Shown in pieces: positions 61,381 through 64,000 of a stretch of DNA of 64,000 nucleotides. Every line of letters begins with the position of its first letter. Positions within the stretch are counted from its first letter, which is position 1. The notes beneath the pieces were generated by a model. It ran no database searches and was not told the DNA's origin. It was given only the letters and a program-made list of their open reading frames with translations. A program made the position numbers and the translations under genes. This DNA comes from Epiperipatus broadwayi (lineage: Eukaryota; Onychophora; Udeonychophora; Euonychophora; Peripatidae). Location of the stretch: positions 866,001-930,000 of the forward strand of contig JAQFVV010000031.1 of NCBI GenBank assembly GCA_028023455.1. Direction: 5' to 3'.

Positions 61381-64000
61381 TTATGGTTGTTATTATCATC
61401 ATCATCATCAACGATTATCAATCCACTGCAGAATGAAGGTCTCTCCAAGTTCAATCCATCTTTTCCTATATTTAGCTTTTCTTCTCCACATCACCCCTGC
61501 ACTTTCTTATTTCATCCATCTATCTATACATGTGGTCTCTTTCTGGGTCTTTTACAATCTCTTGGAATCCAGTTTAAAATTTCAATTGTCCATCTGTTAT
61601 CATCTCTTCTAACAATATGTCCAGCCCAACTCCATTTCAGTCTTTTAATTTTTTCAATGAGGTCAGTAACACCAGTTTGTTCTCTTACCCATACATTGTG
61701 TTTTCGATCCCTTCTTGTGACTCCCAACATGCATCTCTCCATACTTCCTTGAGTGGTCTGAAGTCTCTGTATTGCTCATCTATTAAGAGTCCAAGTCTCA
61801 GATCCATAAGTAAGAACTGGCAAAACACATTTATTAAAAACCTTCCTTTTCAAACACATAGGCTATATTTCCTTTTAGTATCATTTCTACCAAAAGCACT
61901 CCAACCAAGTTTAATTCTATGATTAATTTCATCCATTATATTTCCATCTGTATTAATAATCTGACCAAGGTATTTGTAACTGTTAACTTCTTCTAACTCA
62001 TCATAATCAATCTTTATTTTCATATTTTGAGAAAATCTATTAAACATTACTTTAGTCTTTTTAACATTTATCTTTAGTCCTACTTTCCTACTTTCATCTG
62101 ATAACTCCTGCAACATTTCCTGTAGCTCTAAAGCATTATTTGCAAAAACAACTACATCATCTGCAAAATCTAAATGACTTAAATAATCTCCATTTACTTT
62201 CACTCCTTTAGCTTCCCATTTTAATCCACAAAATGCTTCTTGCAGCACTGCTGTAAAAAGTTTAGGAGATATGGAATCACCCTGTCTTACACCCTTTTCA
62301 ATGTTGATTTTCCTACTATCATTATGTAATCTAATTGCTGCTGTTGCATTTTTATAAATATTCTTCAAAATATGACAATATCCTGGATCTACATCTTGAT
62401 GATCCAATGCTTAATCACTGAAGAAATGTTTATAGAATCAAATGCCTTTTCATAGTCTACAAATCCTAAGCATAATGACAACCCATATTCATTTGTCCTT
62501 TCTATAATTTCTCTCAATACCTGGATATGATCTACTGTACTAAAACCACTTTCAAATCCAGCTTGTTCTCTTGGTTGGTGGAAATCCAGTTTTCTGTAGA
62601 CGAGTTGTAATTATCTTAGTAAACATTTTGTATAAAACTGATAAAAGACTGATAGGTCTGTAATTTCTAATATCTTCTTTATCACCTTTTTTAAATATTA
62701 ATATTAATACTGCATTCTTCCAATCATCTGGTACACTTTTATCATTTAGACATTTGGTATATAACTTTGCTAATATTGTTTCTATTTCTTCACCTGCTTC
62801 TTTTAATATATCAACTACAATTCCATCATTACCTGGAGCTTTTCCTTTCTTCATAAATTTAATTGCATGTCTCACTTCCTCATTCAAAATTCTGGACAAT
62901 TCAGAAGATATAATAGGTATAGGAGGCATTTGTTCTTTATTACTATATGATTCTTGATAGAAGTCTTCTACACATTTTATGATGTCATCTCTCTTTTTAG
63001 TAATAATGCCATCATTTTTTCTTATTGCAGATATAAATTTCCTACCAATACCAAAATGTTGTTTTACACTCTTTAGACTTTTATTTTCTTCTACAGCTTT
63101 CCTTGCTAGTTCACAATTATACTTTCTTATATCATTTTCAACTCTTTTCCGCACCATTTTACAAAATTCGAGATATTCAATCTTTTCTAATGCATCATTG
63201 TTGTATATCCTCATATTCCTTCTTTTATTCATAAATTCTCTAGTCTCAGTAGATATTTGCTGCTTTTTTCTACCAGCTATCTTTGTTGCAGTTTTTAAAA
63301 GTGTATCGCTTATTTTCCTATTAATGTCATTCAAATCTGAATCATGTTCAAAATCTACTAATACCTGAAACCGATTTGTAAGTTCTAATTTAAATTCATT
63401 AGAATGTTTCTGAAGATTAAAAATATCAACTGTAAATATTGTTTTCCTTAATAATTTTTGTCTCTCTAGTTTTACATTAACATGTATCTTACATCTTACT
63501 AATCGGTTCTCACTTTCTGCATTAAATTTATTAAGAACATTACAATCTTGAAATATGTATTTTCGGTTAGTCAAAATATAATCCAATTCTGCTGTACCTT
63601 CATTTGGATGCTTCCATGTCCATTTCCTTTTAACATTTTTCTCAAAAAAAGAATTCATAATATAGTTTTTCTTTTTCTGCAAACTCCACAAGTCTATGTC
63701 CTCTCTCATTTCTATTACCATAACCAAAATTACCTACAGCACTTTCATCTTTCATTTGTTTACCAATTCTAGCATTAGAGTCCCCCATAATAATTTTAAA
63801 ATGTTGTTTACTCTGATCAAAAGCCTTTTGTACATCCATATAAAAATCTTCTATAACTTCATCACTATGAGAACTTGTTGGGGCATAAACCTGAATTATC
63901 TGCATTTGGCATCTGCTATTAAGTTGTAAAACTAATCTTGCCACTCTGTCTGATACACCATCAATCTCCACAATGTTATTCTTCCATTTTTTATTTATAA
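61381..64000 (-). pseudogene. RTE-type LINE, broken, runs off the window (copy 2)
   Basis: This is the same family as 52190-54892, in opposite orientation and better preserved. On the minus strand: VARLVLQLNSRCQMQIIQVY (from 63941), MGDSNARIG, ELDYIL, the long frame 62552-63727 holding the endonuclease end and [14 protein letters not shown] at 62156-62167 within 61850-62407, and the tail WSWAGHIVRRDDNRW and KRPRKRPH. Breaks visible: a 2 bp deletion near 63660 shifting the endonuclease frame, a shift before 62552, and a 1 bp deletion near 62410. The 3' end has TTGATAATCGTTGATGATGA followed by more GAT units, the short-repeat tail seen in RTE elements. The 5' part lies outside the window. Confidence 0.9.

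Noticed and set aside
61313-63929. Plus-strand frames across 61.3-63.9 kb
   Set aside because: Antisense shadows of the minus-strand RTE-type LINE.

Overview
The window is eukaryotic, AT-rich, repeat-dominated DNA. It holds no operon-like layout, no CRISPR array and no host gene I can support. The elements present (Ty3-type LTR retrotransposons, RTE-type LINEs, a Penelope-like GIY-YIG module, pogo/Tigger-like and other terminal-inverted-repeat elements) point to an animal. An invertebrate, perhaps an arthropod, is my best guess, but the sequence does not place the species.

Layout. 1-6790: Ty3-type retrotransposon 1 (plus strand) with apparently intact gag and pol, a ~1.94 kb LTR, and a second LTR cut by a 500-N gap (6791-7290). 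Bases 1-29 repeat the 3' end of its internal region, so copies seem to stand in tandem. 9227-19608: related retrotransposon 2 (minus strand) with two ~1.95 kb LTRs, an intact long gag and a pol broken by two in-frame stops. 20906-22043: terminal-inverted-repeat DNA element with a telomere-like array inside. 22325-23157: decayed LINE 3' fragment. 25212-25368 and 33829-33988: two members of a ~160 bp fold-back family. 29900-34110: decayed, split LINE (minus). 44594-45521: pogo/Tigger-like non-autonomous element. 48750-49064: fold-back repeat. 51590-52079: long inverted repeat enclosing a tRNA-like unit. 52190-54892 (plus) and 61381-64000 (minus): two convergent, broken copies of one RTE-type LINE. 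58596-60348: two 5'-truncated Penelope-like copies head to head, each encoding a GIY-YIG-like domain and carrying a hammerhead-like RNA motif in its 3' region.

How the parts relate. The two Ty3-type elements share domain order, a gag-to-pol shift into the -1 frame, a Gag without a visible zinc knuckle, an integrase with 34 residues between the second Asp and the Glu, a GTTACA LTR end, and a primer site starting TGGCGC after a two-base spacer. They look like one lineage with very different base composition. The most interesting item is the Penelope-like inverted pair with hammerhead-like motifs carrying complementary lesions. Next is the apparent tandem arrangement of element 1.
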